A stretch of 50,650 bases of DNA from assembly GCF_025965085.1 (NCBI RefSeq), contig NZ_JAOPXP010000095.1, forward strand, positions 1 to 50,650, written 5' to 3'. Below, in pieces: positions 40,568 through 49,321 of the stretch. The notes under the pieces were generated by a model that was not told the DNA's origin, searched no databases, and saw only the letters and a program-made list of their open reading frames with translations. The position numbers and the translations under genes were made by a program. This DNA comes from Marmoricola sp. GTDB taxonomy: Bacteria > Actinomycetota > Actinomycetes > Propionibacteriales > Nocardioidaceae. Position 1 is the first letter of the stretch. Every line of letters begins with the position of its first letter.

Positions 40568-41626
40568 ATGAGCCGCCGCAGGTGGGCTGGACTGCTGGCC
40601 GTCGTGCTGATGGCGTTCATGTCCGTGCAGGCGTTGCGTGAGCCAGTGCCCTACGCGACGTTCTCTCCCGGACCGACGGTGAACGTCCTCGGGAAGAACG
40701 GCAGCAGGGACATCATCAGCGTCGAGGGGCGCAGGTCCTACCGGGACAAGGGCGCCCTGCGGCTCACGACGGTGATCCCCAGCGGGCCAGGAGACAAGGT
40801 CAACATCCCGCAGCTGGTCACCGCCTGGATCGACCCCGATCGTTCCGTCTACCCCTACGAGGCGATCTACCCGCCGACCGCGACGCAGACGAGCGTCCGC
40901 CAGGAGTCGGCCGTGCAGATGGTCTCCAGCCAGGACAACGCGGTGGCGGCGGCGCTGGGCGCCCTGAAGATCCCCTACAGGACCGCTGTGAAGATCGCCG
41001 CCGTGACGAAGGGCGGTCCTGCCGACGGCAAGCTCCAGACCGGCGACATGGTGCTCGCAGTCAACGGCACCAAGGTCGCCTCGGTCGAGGAGCTGACCCG
41101 CCGGATCCGCCCGCTGCCCGTCGGCAGCCCAGTCACCGTGACCGTGCGCCGTGACGGTCGCAACCTCGTGGAGAGGATGACGACGGTGGCGGCGCCCGGC
41201 GACCCGAAGTCCAGCGTCGTGCGCGTCACGATCGCGCCGGGCTACGAGTTTCCCTTCCAGGTCGATCTGAACCTGGCGGACAACATCGGTGGCCCCTCGG
41301 GCGGCCTGGTGTTCGCGACGGGGATCTACGACGTACTGACCCCCGGATCGCTCACGGACGGCAAGGCGATCGCGGGGACCGGCGAGATCGACGCGCAGGG
41401 CCGCGTCGGCGAGATCGGCGGCATCCAGCAGAAGCTGGTGGGAGCGCAGGCCGACGGGGCGCGGCTGTTCCTGGTGCCGGCCGGCAACTGCGCCGAGGCG
41501 CTGGACGGCCACTACGACCCGGACAAGATGCGGCTGGTGAGGGTGACCACGCTCAAGGAGGCGATCAAGGACGTGCAGACCTGGGTGAAGGATCCCGACG
41601 CGAAGCTGACGAGGTGCACGAGATGA
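40568..41626 (+). CDS. PDZ-Lon-like membrane serine protease (YlbL type)
   Basis: The 352-residue protein has one N-terminal membrane helix (LLAVVLMAFMSVQAL), then an extracytoplasmic PDZ domain (about 140-210, VTKGGPADGKLQTGDMVLAVNG) and an S16-like catalytic domain with Ser244 in GGPSGGL and Lys289 in GIQQKLVGA, the Lon Ser-Lys dyad. It matches YlbL proteins, membrane proteases facing outward. The stop overlaps the start of the PPA1309 gene (ATGA). The run continues to UPF0182, as around Rv3194c-Rv3193c, so it may act on cell-envelope proteins with them. Confidence 0.88.
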   Translation: MSRRRWAGLLAVVLMAFMSVQALREPVPYATFSPGPTVNVLGKNGSRDIISVEGRRSYRDKGALRLTTVIPSGPGDKVNIPQLVTAWIDPDRSVYPYEAIYPPTATQTSVRQESAVQMVSSQDNAVAAALGALKIPYRTAVKIAAVTKGGPADGKLQTGDMVLAVNGTKVASVEELTRRIRPLPVGSPVTVTVRRDGRNLVERMTTVAAPGDPKSSVVRVTIAPGYEFPFQVDLNLADNIGGPSGGLVFATGIYDVLTPGSLTDGKAIAGTGEIDAQGRVGEIGGIQQKLVGAQADGARLFLVPAGNCAEALDGHYDPDKMRLVRVTTLKEAIKDVQTWVKDPDAKLTRCTR

Positions 41627-42171
41627 GCCCGATCGAGGACCCCGGCGCCGCGCTGGCCGGCGCCGTTCGCGAGATCGAGGCGCACGCCTCTCGCGCCGGG
41701 TGGGACCGACCCGCGCAGCTGTTCGCTCTGGTCGAGACGGCCGACCTGCTGCAGCGCGAGCCACACCTGGCCGAGCTGCTCGGCGTCGAGGCGCACGACC
41801 AGGCGCTCACGCCGGTGGAGCAGGAGACCACCTCGGGCAGTCTGGAGGAGCTGCTCGCCAGCATCCTGTGGCCGCCGGAGGTGACGGGATGTGCGGTGGT
41901 CCTGGAGGCACTGACGGTGCCGCCGGACGCGCAGGAGGTCCCCAGCGACGCCGAGGCCGCAGCGGAGTACGCCGCCGGTCACCCGGACCGTCAGGAGGCA
42001 CGCATCGTCGCGGGCGCGCTGCGCACGGGTGAGAGCTTCTGCGCGATCCGCCAGCGTGCCCACGACGAGGACGAGATGGTCCTCGTCGGCAACGACCTCG
42101 TGCCTGCTCTTCTAGAGTTGCTGCACACCACCCTCGAACCAGATGTCGGAGACTCCCGAGACGATGAGTGA
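41623..42171 (+). CDS. PPA1309 family protein
   Basis: The 182-residue acidic protein begins MSPIEDPGAALAGAVREIEAHA and contains PAQLFALVETADLLQREP, LLASILWPPEVTGCAVVLEAL and, near the end, GNDLVPALLELLHTTLEPD, with no catalytic motif I can name. The pattern fits the uncharacterised PPA1309 family found only in actinobacteria next to UPF0182. ATG 41623 overlaps the upstream stop codon (ATGA), favouring it over GTG 41614. Its 3' end overlaps the UPF0182 gene, so it is translationally coupled to both sides. Confidence 0.82.
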   Translation: MSPIEDPGAALAGAVREIEAHASRAGWDRPAQLFALVETADLLQREPHLAELLGVEAHDQALTPVEQETTSGSLEELLASILWPPEVTGCAVVLEALTVPPDAQEVPSDAEAAAEYAAGHPDRQEARIVAGALRTGESFCAIRQRAHDEDEMVLVGNDLVPALLELLHTTLEPDVGDSRDDE

Positions 42172-45085
42172 CTTCTTCGCCGAAGAACCCACGGGTGCGC
42201 GCGGTGGCCGCCCGCCCGGAGCGGCCGTGCGTGGTTCACGGCGGCCACGGCCACTGCTGCTGACCGTCATCGTCGTCGGTGTCGTGATCATCGGCTTCTC
42301 ACTCTTCGCGGGTATCTGGACCGACAAGCTGTGGTTCGGCAGCATCGGCTACGGCAAGGTCTTCAGCACGCTGATCTGGACCCGGGTGCTGCTGTTCGTC
42401 GTGTTCGGCGGGCTGATGGCGCTGGTCGTGGCGGTCAACCTGTTCCTGGCCTTCCGGCTGCGCCCGATGTTCCGGCCGCACTCGCCCGAGCAGGCCAACC
42501 TGGAGCGCTACCGCGAGGTGGTGACGCCGCTGCGACGGCTGCTGCTCGTGGGAGTGAGCGTCATCTTCGGGATCTTCGCCGGGATCTCAGCCACCGGCAA
42601 GTGGCGCACCTACCTGCTGTGGGGCAACCGGGAGCGCTTCGGCAAGGCCGATCCCTACTTCCACAAGGACATCGGCTTCTACGTCTTCGAGCTGCCGTGG
42701 CTGCACTTCCTGGTGGACTTCGCGATGACGGCGCTCTTCACCGGGCTCCTCGTGGCGGCGGTCGTGCACTACCTCTACGGCGGCATCCGGCTGCAGTCCG
42801 CGGCCGACAAGGTCTCCGGTGCCGCTCAGGCCCAGCTCTCCGCGCTGTTCGGTCTCTTCCTGCTGCTCAAGGGCGTCGACTACTACCTCGACCGCTTCGA
42901 CCTGACCTCCCAGACCGGCGGACTGGTCACGGGCATGACCTACACGCGGGACCACGCGGTGCTGCCCTCGAAGAACATCCTGATGTTCATCGCGATCATC
43001 TGCGCCCTCCTCTTCTTCGCCAACATCCTGAGGCGCACGTGGCTGCTCCCGGGCGTCGGGCTCGCACTGTTCGCGGTGTCCGCCGTGCTGCTCGGAGCGG
43101 TATGGCCGGGCCTGATGCAGCGGTTCCAGGTCAAGCCGGACGAGCCCGACAAGGAGGCCTCCTACATCGCCAGGAACATCCAGGCGACGAGGGCTGCGTT
43201 CGACCTCGAGGGGACCTCCGTCAGCGAGTACGCCGCCCAGACCAAGCTCTCCCAGGCCCAGCTCAACGCCGATGCTGCCTCGCTCCCCGGCATCCGTCTC
43301 GTCGACCCCCAGCTGGTGTCCTCGACGTTCGACCAGCTCCAGCAGGTCCGCGGCTACTACAGCGTTCCTCCGGTGCTCGACGTCGACCGCTACCCGATCA
43401 ACGGCAAGGAGCGCGACATGGTCGTCGCCGCTCGCGAGCTGCACCTCGAGGGCTTGCCCGACGCGCAGAAGAAGTGGGCCAACGAGAAGACGGTCTACAC
43501 CCACGGCTACGGCCTGATCGCCGCCTACGGCAACCAGCAGACCGCCGACGGCCAGCCGGTCGGCAACGACGGTGAACCGGTCTTCGCCGAGGAGGACCTG
43601 CCGCCCAAGGGCGCGATCAGTGCTTCCCAGCCGGGCGGGAAGTACCGTCCGCAGATCTACTTCGGCGAGCAGAGCCCGCCGTACTCGATCGTCGGCAAGT
43701 CGCCCGGTGGCAGCGACGTCGAGCTGGACGTCCCCCAGGGCAGCGGCGACCCGGGTTCGTCGAAGACGAACACCTACGCCGGCAAGGACGGCGTCGGGGT
43801 CGGCAACATCTTCCGCAAGCTGCTCTACGCCGTGCACTTCGGGGACGCCAACATCGTGTTGTCCTCGCGGGTCAACGAGAACAGCAAGGTCCTCTACGAC
43901 CGCACGCCCCGCGAGCGGGTGCAGAAGGTCGCGCCGTGGCTGACGGTCGACTCCGACGCGCTGCCGGCAGTGGTCGACGGCAAGATCGTGTGGATCCTCG
44001 ACGGCTACACCACGAGCGACAAGTACCCCCTGGCCGAGAAGAAGTCGCTGCAGGAGATGACCTCCGACGCGATCAACCCGCGCTCGGCGTACGCCACCTT
44101 GCCGACCGACCAGATCAACTACATGCGCAACGCGGTCAAGGCCACGGTCGACGCGTACGACGGCACCGTGAAGCTCTACGAGTGGGACACCAGCGACCCG
44201 ATCCTCAAGGTCTGGGAGAAGGCGTTCCCGGGAGCGGTGGAGAAGAAGTCGGCCATCCCCGAGGACGTGCTGGCCCACATGCGCTATCCCGAGGACCTCT
44301 TCAAGGTGCAGCGCGACATGCTCGCGTCGTACCACGTGCTCGACCCGAAGACGTTCTACGAGGGCAACGACAAGTGGGACGTGCCGGACGACCCGGCGTC
44401 CCCGACGCGCAAGCAGCCGCCCTACCGCCTCTCGGTGGCGACCAGGTCGGGTGAGGCCCCGACGTTCTCCCTCACCAGCGTGTTCGTGCCGCAGAAGAAG
44501 CAGAACCTCGCGTCCTTCATGTCGGTGGGCGCGGACGCCGCGAAGCCGGACAGCTACGGGAAGTTCCAGATCCTGAGGCTGCCCGACAACACCCAGGTGC
44601 CGGGCCCGGGCCAGATCGCCAACCAGTTCAGCAACGACCCCAAGGTCGCCAACCAGCTGCGTGCGTTCAAGCAGGCGGACGCCAAGGTGGCCTACGGCAA
44701 CCTGCTCACGCTGCCCGTGGGTGGCGGACTGCTCTACGTGCAGCCGCTGTACACCCTGCGTCAGGGCGGCACGGGCAACTACCCGGTGCTGCGGTTCGTG
44801 CTGACCTCGTTCGGTCGTGACGTCGGCATCGGGTCGACCCTCAGGACGTCGCTCGACGACGTGCTGGGCCTGACCGGCGGTGGCAACCCGTCGCCGACCG
44901 GTGGCACCGACACGGGTCCGGGAGACACCCAGAACCTGCCCGTGGCTGCGCTGCGCCTGCTGCAGCAGGCCGACGACAAGTTCGCCGAGGCCGACGCGAA
45001 GCTCAAGGCCGGCGACCTGCAGGGGTACGCCGCTGCGGTCAACGAGGCGCGTGCGCTGGTGGAGAGGGCGCTGATCGCGAAGTAG
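42143..45085 (+). CDS. UPF0182 family membrane protein
   Basis: The 980-residue protein has a hydrophobic N-terminal third with about seven membrane helices (for example VIVVGVVIIGFSLFAGI and VLLFVVFGGLMALVV), then a large external domain ending in acidic/low-complexity tails. The motif pattern, with WTDKLWFGSIGYGKVF after the first helix and FRLRPMF, matches UPF0182 (M. tuberculosis Rv3193c). Its function is unknown; in mycobacteria it is an essential envelope protein in some screens, as I recall. ATG 42164 is an alternative start. A hairpin at 45100 ends the operon. Confidence 0.9.
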   Translation: MSETPETMSDFFAEEPTGARGGRPPGAAVRGSRRPRPLLLTVIVVGVVIIGFSLFAGIWTDKLWFGSIGYGKVFSTLIWTRVLLFVVFGGLMALVVAVNLFLAFRLRPMFRPHSPEQANLERYREVVTPLRRLLLVGVSVIFGIFAGISATGKWRTYLLWGNRERFGKADPYFHKDIGFYVFELPWLHFLVDFAMTALFTGLLVAAVVHYLYGGIRLQSAADKVSGAAQAQLSALFGLFLLLKGVDYYLDRFDLTSQTGGLVTGMTYTRDHAVLPSKNILMFIAIICALLFFANILRRTWLLPGVGLALFAVSAVLLGAVWPGLMQRFQVKPDEPDKEASYIARNIQATRAAFDLEGTSVSEYAAQTKLSQAQLNADAASLPGIRLVDPQLVSSTFDQLQQVRGYYSVPPVLDVDRYPINGKERDMVVAARELHLEGLPDAQKKWANEKTVYTHGYGLIAAYGNQQTADGQPVGNDGEPVFAEEDLPPKGAISASQPGGKYRPQIYFGEQSPPYSIVGKSPGGSDVELDVPQGSGDPGSSKTNTYAGKDGVGVGNIFRKLLYAVHFGDANIVLSSRVNENSKVLYDRTPRERVQKVAPWLTVDSDALPAVVDGKIVWILDGYTTSDKYPLAEKKSLQEMTSDAINPRSAYATLPTDQINYMRNAVKATVDAYDGTVKLYEWDTSDPILKVWEKAFPGAVEKKSAIPEDVLAHMRYPEDLFKVQRDMLASYHVLDPKTFYEGNDKWDVPDDPASPTRKQPPYRLSVATRSGEAPTFSLTSVFVPQKKQNLASFMSVGADAAKPDSYGKFQILRLPDNTQVPGPGQIANQFSNDPKVANQLRAFKQADAKVAYGNLLTLPVGGGLLYVQPLYTLRQGGTGNYPVLRFVLTSFGRDVGIGSTLRTSLDDVLGLTGGGNPSPTGGTDTGPGDTQNLPVAALRLLQQADDKFAEADAKLKAGDLQGYAAAVNEARALVERALIAK

Positions 45086-45099
45086 GACGAGGCGTCAGG

Positions 45100-45126
45100 C
45101 GGCCCCCCCGCGCTCCGGGGGAGCCG
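45100..45126. terminator. Terminator hairpin between UPF0182 and cyclase genes
   Basis: CGGC/GCCG outer arms and CCCCC/GGGGG inner arms with one mismatch and a 7-nt loop. It lies between two convergent genes. There is no T-tract. Confidence 0.6.
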
Positions 45127-45149
45127 TTCGGCGCTCGAGCTCGTCGGCG

Positions 45150-46688
45150 TCAGTCGGTGGGGACGGCCAGGACCGTCTCGGACCTGCGGCCGCGAAGGGT
45201 GACGGTGTCGTGGCGCTTCCAGTGTCCGGCCTCTTCGGCGCCGGCAGCCTCGACGGACTCCCAGGCGGCCAGGACTCCGCCGTCCACGTCCTTGGCGAGC
45301 TCGGTGAGCCGGGCAGCGGCGTTCACGGCGTCGCCGATCACGGTGTACTCGAAGCGGGACTCGTCGCCGACGTTGCCGGCCACCGCCTCGCCCGTGGCGA
45401 CGCCGATGCCGGCCCCCAGGTCGGGGACCTCCTCGTCGAGCCGCCGGGCCATGGCCCGGGCCGCAGCCAGGGCGTGGGTCGCGTGGTCCTCCAGCTCCAC
45501 CGGGGCGCCGAAGATCGCGAGGGCAGCGTCGCCGATGAACTTGTTGACCAGGCCGTGGTGCCGGTCGACCTCCTCGACGACCACGCCGAAGAACCGGTTG
45601 AGCAGCGTGACCACCTCGGCCGGGTTCCGTTCGGTGGCCAGGGTGGTGGAGCCGACGATGTCGATGAAGAGCACCGAGACCACGCGGGTCTCGCCTCCGA
45701 GCTCGACGTTGCCGAAGGCTGCCGCCTCCGCGACGTCCCTGCCGACGTGGCGGCCGAACAGGTCACGGAGGTGCTCGCGCTCGCGGAGACCACGGACCAT
45801 CTCGTTGAACCCCGCCTGGAGCTGGCCGAGCTCGGTGCCGTCGTACACCTGGACCTCGGTGTCCAGGTTGCCCTCCTCCACTTCGTGCATCGCGTTGCGT
45901 ACGGCGAGGATCGGCGCGACCACCGCCCGGGCGTTGAGCCAGGTCACGAGGAGGCCGAAGCAGAGGATCACCGCGCCGAGGACGAGTACGACGACGGCCA
46001 GCTTGGTCAGCGAGACCTCGTGCCGGGTGAGCGTCAGGATCGCCACGACGATCAGGCCGACCACCGGGGCGCCGGTGCCGAGACCCCAGAACAGGATCAT
46101 CCGTCGACGTACGCCGAGCCCACGGACGTGCAATCGCTGCTCACCGGAAAGGGCGCGGGCGGCGATCGGGCGCAGCGCGAACTCGCTGAACAGGTAGGCG
46201 ATCGCACTCACCACGAGCGAGGCGATGCCGACCGTGAGCGCGGTCGTGATCGCGCGGTCAGGCTGCAACAGCACCGCGAGCAGGGTGAACAGCACCGTGG
46301 CGCCGAACCACAGACCGGCCTGGATGCGGGTCAGGAACCAGGGAACGCCCAGTGCGGACAGGCGTTGCGTGTCGGTCGGGGTCTCGTCGTGGTAGACCCA
46401 GTGCAGGGCGCGCAACGCGCCCGCGGTGCCCCACCCGGCACCGACCGCGATGGCCACCGCGACGTAGACGGGCACACCGATGGCCAGCGCCAGCACGGTG
46501 GCGCCCTCCGCGGAGGGACCGGGGATGACGAGGGTCGCGAGCACGAACACGATGCACGCGCCGACCAGGTTGGTGGCCACCAGCAGCACCGTGAGCAGGA
46601 CCTGGACCCGGACCCGCAGTCGCCGGGTGCCCTGGTCGGCGGGGCCGAGCAGGACCGAGCCGAAGACACCGGGGTCCCAACGCCTCAC
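45150..46688 (-). CDS. Membrane adenylate cyclase, class III, with HAMP
   Basis: The 512-residue protein has six hydrophobic segments before a HAMP linker (PILAVRNAMHEVEEGNLDTEVQ) and a class III catalytic domain. VLFIDIVGSTTLA carries the first metal-binding Asp; NKFIGDAALAIFG holds the adenine-recognising Lys and second Asp; VIGDAVNAAARL provides the transition-state Asn and Arg. The layout is that of the Rv1318c-type cyclases: six TM helices, HAMP, cyclase. It makes cAMP in response to an unknown membrane signal. GTG 46688 is chosen because GGAGAGGG precedes it on the minus strand. It stands alone between convergent UPF0182 and divergent DsbA-like genes. Confidence 0.88.
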   Translation of the reverse strand: MRRWDPGVFGSVLLGPADQGTRRLRVRVQVLLTVLLVATNLVGACIVFVLATLVIPGPSAEGATVLALAIGVPVYVAVAIAVGAGWGTAGALRALHWVYHDETPTDTQRLSALGVPWFLTRIQAGLWFGATVLFTLLAVLLQPDRAITTALTVGIASLVVSAIAYLFSEFALRPIAARALSGEQRLHVRGLGVRRRMILFWGLGTGAPVVGLIVVAILTLTRHEVSLTKLAVVVLVLGAVILCFGLLVTWLNARAVVAPILAVRNAMHEVEEGNLDTEVQVYDGTELGQLQAGFNEMVRGLREREHLRDLFGRHVGRDVAEAAAFGNVELGGETRVVSVLFIDIVGSTTLATERNPAEVVTLLNRFFGVVVEEVDRHHGLVNKFIGDAALAIFGAPVELEDHATHALAAARAMARRLDEEVPDLGAGIGVATGEAVAGNVGDESRFEYTVIGDAVNAAARLTELAKDVDGGVLAAWESVEAAGAEEAGHWKRHDTVTLRGRRSETVLAVPTD

Positions 46689-46819
46689 GTCGTTCGCCCT
46701 CTCCGTCGTGCCTGCCGAATCGCGGCCCAGCCTAGAGGGACAGGTGGTCCGCACGGTGCAGGTGTCGAGCGTCGGGCGACTCGGGGCAGCCTTCCTGCTG
46801 GCGACCTACGGTGGGACCC

Positions 46820-47560
46820 ATGGACGACGCCGACATCAACTTCTACTTCGACCCGGTCTGCCCCTTCGCCTGGATGACCAGCAAGTGGGTGCGGCTGGTG
46901 CAGTCCCGGCGCGACTACACCGTCGACTGGCGGTTCATCTCCCTGCGGCTGGTCAACGCCGAGGTCGACTACGACGCGCACTTCCCACCTGAGTACGAAG
47001 CCGGGCACGAGGCTGGCCTCCGACTCCTCCGGGTGGCCGCGCGGACCCGCGCCGAGCACGGGCGCGGCGCGATGGCGCCGCTCTACGCAGCGTTCGGCAC
47101 GCACATCTTCGACACCGCGCCGGACCCTGACGACGTGCGGGACGACGGAGGGGTGCGCGATCGCCGTGGGACTCGCGAGTTCGTGGAGCCGGTCCTCGCC
47201 GAGGCAGGTCTGCCCCTCGACCTCGCGGACGCCCTGGGCGACGAGTCCTGGGACGTCGAGATCCGGGAGGAGACCGAGGAGGCGCTCGCGCTGACGGGCA
47301 AGGATGTCGGAACACCCATCATCCATTTCGAGCCACCCGAGGGCGTTGCCTTCTTCGGACCGGTGATCAGCCGGCTGCCGGACGAGGACGCCGCCGCCGA
47401 CCTGTGGGACCACGTGGTGGGGCTGGCCCGCTTCGCTGGCTTCGCCGAGCTCAAGCGCAGCCTGCGCGAGCAGCCGCAGCTGGCCGCGCTCGGGCTCGAC
47501 GCCGACACGGTCGGCCGGCAGGAGGACTGGCACGCGGGCAGTCGGCGCCTGAAGAAGTGA
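46820..47560 (+). CDS. DsbA family protein, mycothiol-dependent type (Rv2466c-like)
   Basis: The 246-residue protein has a thioredoxin-like entry FYFDPVCPFAWMTSKW with Cys14 and Ala17, and a helical insertion. GTPIIHF and VAFFGPVISRLP then match the C-terminal part of Rv2466c, the mycothiol-dependent nitroreductase/thiol enzyme. The usual CPWC pair is CPFA here, so the second (resolving) Cys is missing and only Cys14 remains. That suggests a monothiol mechanism or a non-redox role. TACGGT (46807-46812), 7 nt before ATG 46820, fits a leaderless start. Confidence 0.8.
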   Translation: MDDADINFYFDPVCPFAWMTSKWVRLVQSRRDYTVDWRFISLRLVNAEVDYDAHFPPEYEAGHEAGLRLLRVAARTRAEHGRGAMAPLYAAFGTHIFDTAPDPDDVRDDGGVRDRRGTREFVEPVLAEAGLPLDLADALGDESWDVEIREETEEALALTGKDVGTPIIHFEPPEGVAFFGPVISRLPDEDAAADLWDHVVGLARFAGFAELKRSLREQPQLAALGLDADTVGRQEDWHAGSRRLKK

Positions 47561-47767
47561 CCTGACCCGCGGCGGCCGTGTCGCGCGCGACGGTCACTGC
47601 GCCAGGAACCGCCGCACGCGGTCGGTGACGGCGTCCTGCCACCCGCGACAGGAGGCGGGGTCCCCTGCGGGCGGGCGAGTGGCCGGTGGTGGACGATCGC
47701 CGCGCGGCGGCGGGCTGAGTGGCGAGCGCGGCCCGCACGACCGCCCGTCCTCTGGAAGACTCACCGG
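47561..47767. other. Intergenic region upstream of smpB, nothing identified
   Basis: This 207-nt gap contains no convincing gene. On the minus strand a frame ending [15 protein letters not shown] just after the DsbA-like stop could be a gene tail, but the rest of that frame runs into antisense of smpB and has no start. No promoter box with good spacing before smpB was found. Confidence 0.3.
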
Positions 47768-48247
47768 ATGCAGAAGCCGGAGTCGGAGCCGGTCGTCGCG
47801 CGCAACCGCAGGGCTCGCCACGACTACCACCTCCAGGACACGTGGGAGGCCGGGATCGTCCTGCAGGGCAGCGAGGTGAAAGCCCTCCGCGCAGGCCGCG
47901 CGTCCCTGGTCGACGGGTTCGCCGACGTCGAGGACGGCGAGATGTGGCTGCACGGCGTGCACATCCCGCAGTACGCCCAGGCGACCTGGACGAACCACGC
48001 GTCGCGACGCAAGCGCAAGCTCCTGCTGCACCGGCGGGAGATCGACAAGATCGAGCGGAGGGTCAACGAGAGCGGCCTGACCGTCATCCCCCTGTCCCTG
48101 TACTTCAAGGACGGCCGGGCGAAGGTGGAGATCGCCCTGGCGCGCGGCAAGAAGACGTGGGACAAGCGGCACTCCCTCGCCGAGCGCCAGGCGACGCGCG
48201 AGGTGGAGCAGGCGGTCGGTCGACGCCTGAAGGGCATGCCCGACTGA
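47768..48247 (+). CDS. smpB: SsrA-binding protein SmpB
   Basis: The 159-residue protein has the SmpB core: [51 protein letters not shown], and [15 protein letters not shown]. The C-terminal tail [20 protein letters not shown] contains the DKR element needed for ribosome engagement. It escorts tmRNA to stalled ribosomes for trans-translation. The ssrA gene is not in this window. It precedes the haloalkane dehalogenase by 13 nt; the functional link is unclear. Confidence 0.95.
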   Translation: MQKPESEPVVARNRRARHDYHLQDTWEAGIVLQGSEVKALRAGRASLVDGFADVEDGEMWLHGVHIPQYAQATWTNHASRRKRKLLLHRREIDKIERRVNESGLTVIPLSLYFKDGRAKVEIALARGKKTWDKRHSLAERQATREVEQAVGRRLKGMPD

Positions 48248-48260
48248 GAGACTGCGGCCC

Positions 48261-49202
48261 ATGGAGACGCTGCGCACCCCCGACGAGCGGTTCGAGAACC
48301 TCACCGGCTTCGACCACGAGCCGCAGTACGCCGAGATCGCCGACGGCGCCGGTGGCTCGCTGCGGATCGCGTACGTCGACGCGGGTCCCGCCGACGGTCC
48401 AGTCGTCCTGCTGCTGCACGGCGAGCCGACGTGGTCCTACCTCTACCGCCATGTCATCGACGTCCTCGTGGATGCCGGGATCCGGACGGTGGCCGTCGAC
48501 CTGGTCGGGTTCGGGCGCTCCGACAAGCCGACGCAGACCTCCGACCACTCCTACAAGCGCCACGTTGCGTGGGTGCATGAGCTGGTGCTCGACCATCTCG
48601 ACCTGCGCGACGTGACGCTGGTGGGTCAGGACTGGGGTGGGCTGATCGGGTTGCGGCTGGTCGCCGAGAACCCCGACCGGTTTGCCGCCGTGGTGGCCTC
48701 CAACACCGGCCTGCCGACGGGTGACTTCGACATGCCCGAGGTCTGGTGGAAGTTCCGCAGGGCGGTCGAGGGGGCCCAGGTTCTAGACGTCGGGCGTCTG
48801 GTGGCCGCGGGATGCCTGCGTGGCCTCGCCGACGTGGCGCGAGCGGCCTACGACGCCCCGTTCCCCGACGAGTCGTTCAAGGCAGGGCCGAAGGCCATGC
48901 CCACCCTGGTGCCGACCCGTCCCGACGACCCTGCGGCGGAGGCCAACCGGGCTGCCTGGCAGGTGCTCGGCCAGTGGGACAAGCCCTTCCTGGTGGCCTT
49001 CAGCGACGGCGATCCGATCACGGGCGCGATGGCCCCCATCCTGCGCAAGCTCGTGCCCGGCACGAGTGGGCTGACGCACCCCGTCATCGCCGGCGCCGGC
49101 CACTTCCTGCAGGAGGATGCCGGTCACCAGCTGGGCCGCGTCGTCGCCGAGCTGGTCACCTCGCGGGCTCCCGATTTGGAGGTCCCGGGAGGGGGCGGGT
49201 AA
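48261..49202 (+). CDS. Haloalkane dehalogenase (alpha/beta hydrolase)
   Basis: The 313-residue alpha/beta hydrolase has HGEPTWSYLYRH at 53-64 and LVGQDWGGLIG at 120-130 (nucleophile Asp124, halide-stabilising Trp125, numbering as in DhlA by chance). The cap region includes MPEVWWKFRRAVEG, a candidate second halide Trp, and DGDPITGAM supplies the acid. GAGHFLQED carries the base His281. This matches the HLD-I subfamily, which hydrolyses carbon-halogen bonds. The natural substrate is unknown, and an epoxide hydrolase is less likely because the HGxPxW loop has Glu. It shares strand and spacing with smpB. Confidence 0.85.
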   Translation: METLRTPDERFENLTGFDHEPQYAEIADGAGGSLRIAYVDAGPADGPVVLLLHGEPTWSYLYRHVIDVLVDAGIRTVAVDLVGFGRSDKPTQTSDHSYKRHVAWVHELVLDHLDLRDVTLVGQDWGGLIGLRLVAENPDRFAAVVASNTGLPTGDFDMPEVWWKFRRAVEGAQVLDVGRLVAAGCLRGLADVARAAYDAPFPDESFKAGPKAMPTLVPTRPDDPAAEANRAAWQVLGQWDKPFLVAFSDGDPITGAMAPILRKLVPGTSGLTHPVIAGAGHFLQEDAGHQLGRVVAELVTSRAPDLEVPGGGG

Positions 49203-49216
49203 CCTCATCTCACCGA

Positions 49217-49290
49217 CGCGGGGTGGAGCAGCTCGGTAGCTCGCTGGGCTCATAACCCAGAGGTCGCAGGTTCAAATCCTGCCCCCGCTA
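49217..49290 (+). tRNA. tRNA-fMet (CAT), initiator
   Basis: The 74-nt cloverleaf has anticodon CAT at 49251-49253 and anticodon arm CTGGG/CCCAG, with the three G-C pairs typical of initiators. The T-arm is GCAGG/CCTGC with TTCAAAT. The 1-72 pair is a C-U mismatch, another initiator feature. CCA is not encoded. An IS481-type element begins 9 nt after its 3' end. Confidence 0.95.
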
Positions 49291-49299
49291 CATGTGTGA

Positions 49300-49321
49300 T
49301 GTCTCAAGACATCGGAATAGC
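49300..49321 (+). repeat. Left terminal inverted repeat of IS481 element
   Basis: The sequence TGTCTCAAGACATCGGAATAGC matches the reverse complement of 50610-50631 except at two positions. It includes part of the palindrome GATGTC-TCAA-GACATC (49298-49313). Confidence 0.8.

Noticed and set aside
42587-44335. Minus-strand open frame of 582 codons over the UPF0182 gene
   Set aside because: Antisense shadow; UPF0182 is supported by its own conserved sequence.
47594-48304. Minus-strand gene ending [15 protein letters not shown] upstream of smpB
   Set aside because: Most of the frame is antisense to smpB, with no start site or family match; the tail alone is too short to call.
49217-49321. tRNA-adjacent integrase attachment site
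   Set aside because: The adjacent element is an IS481 transposon with its own inverted repeats; no duplicated tRNA 3' end or integrase gene is visible.
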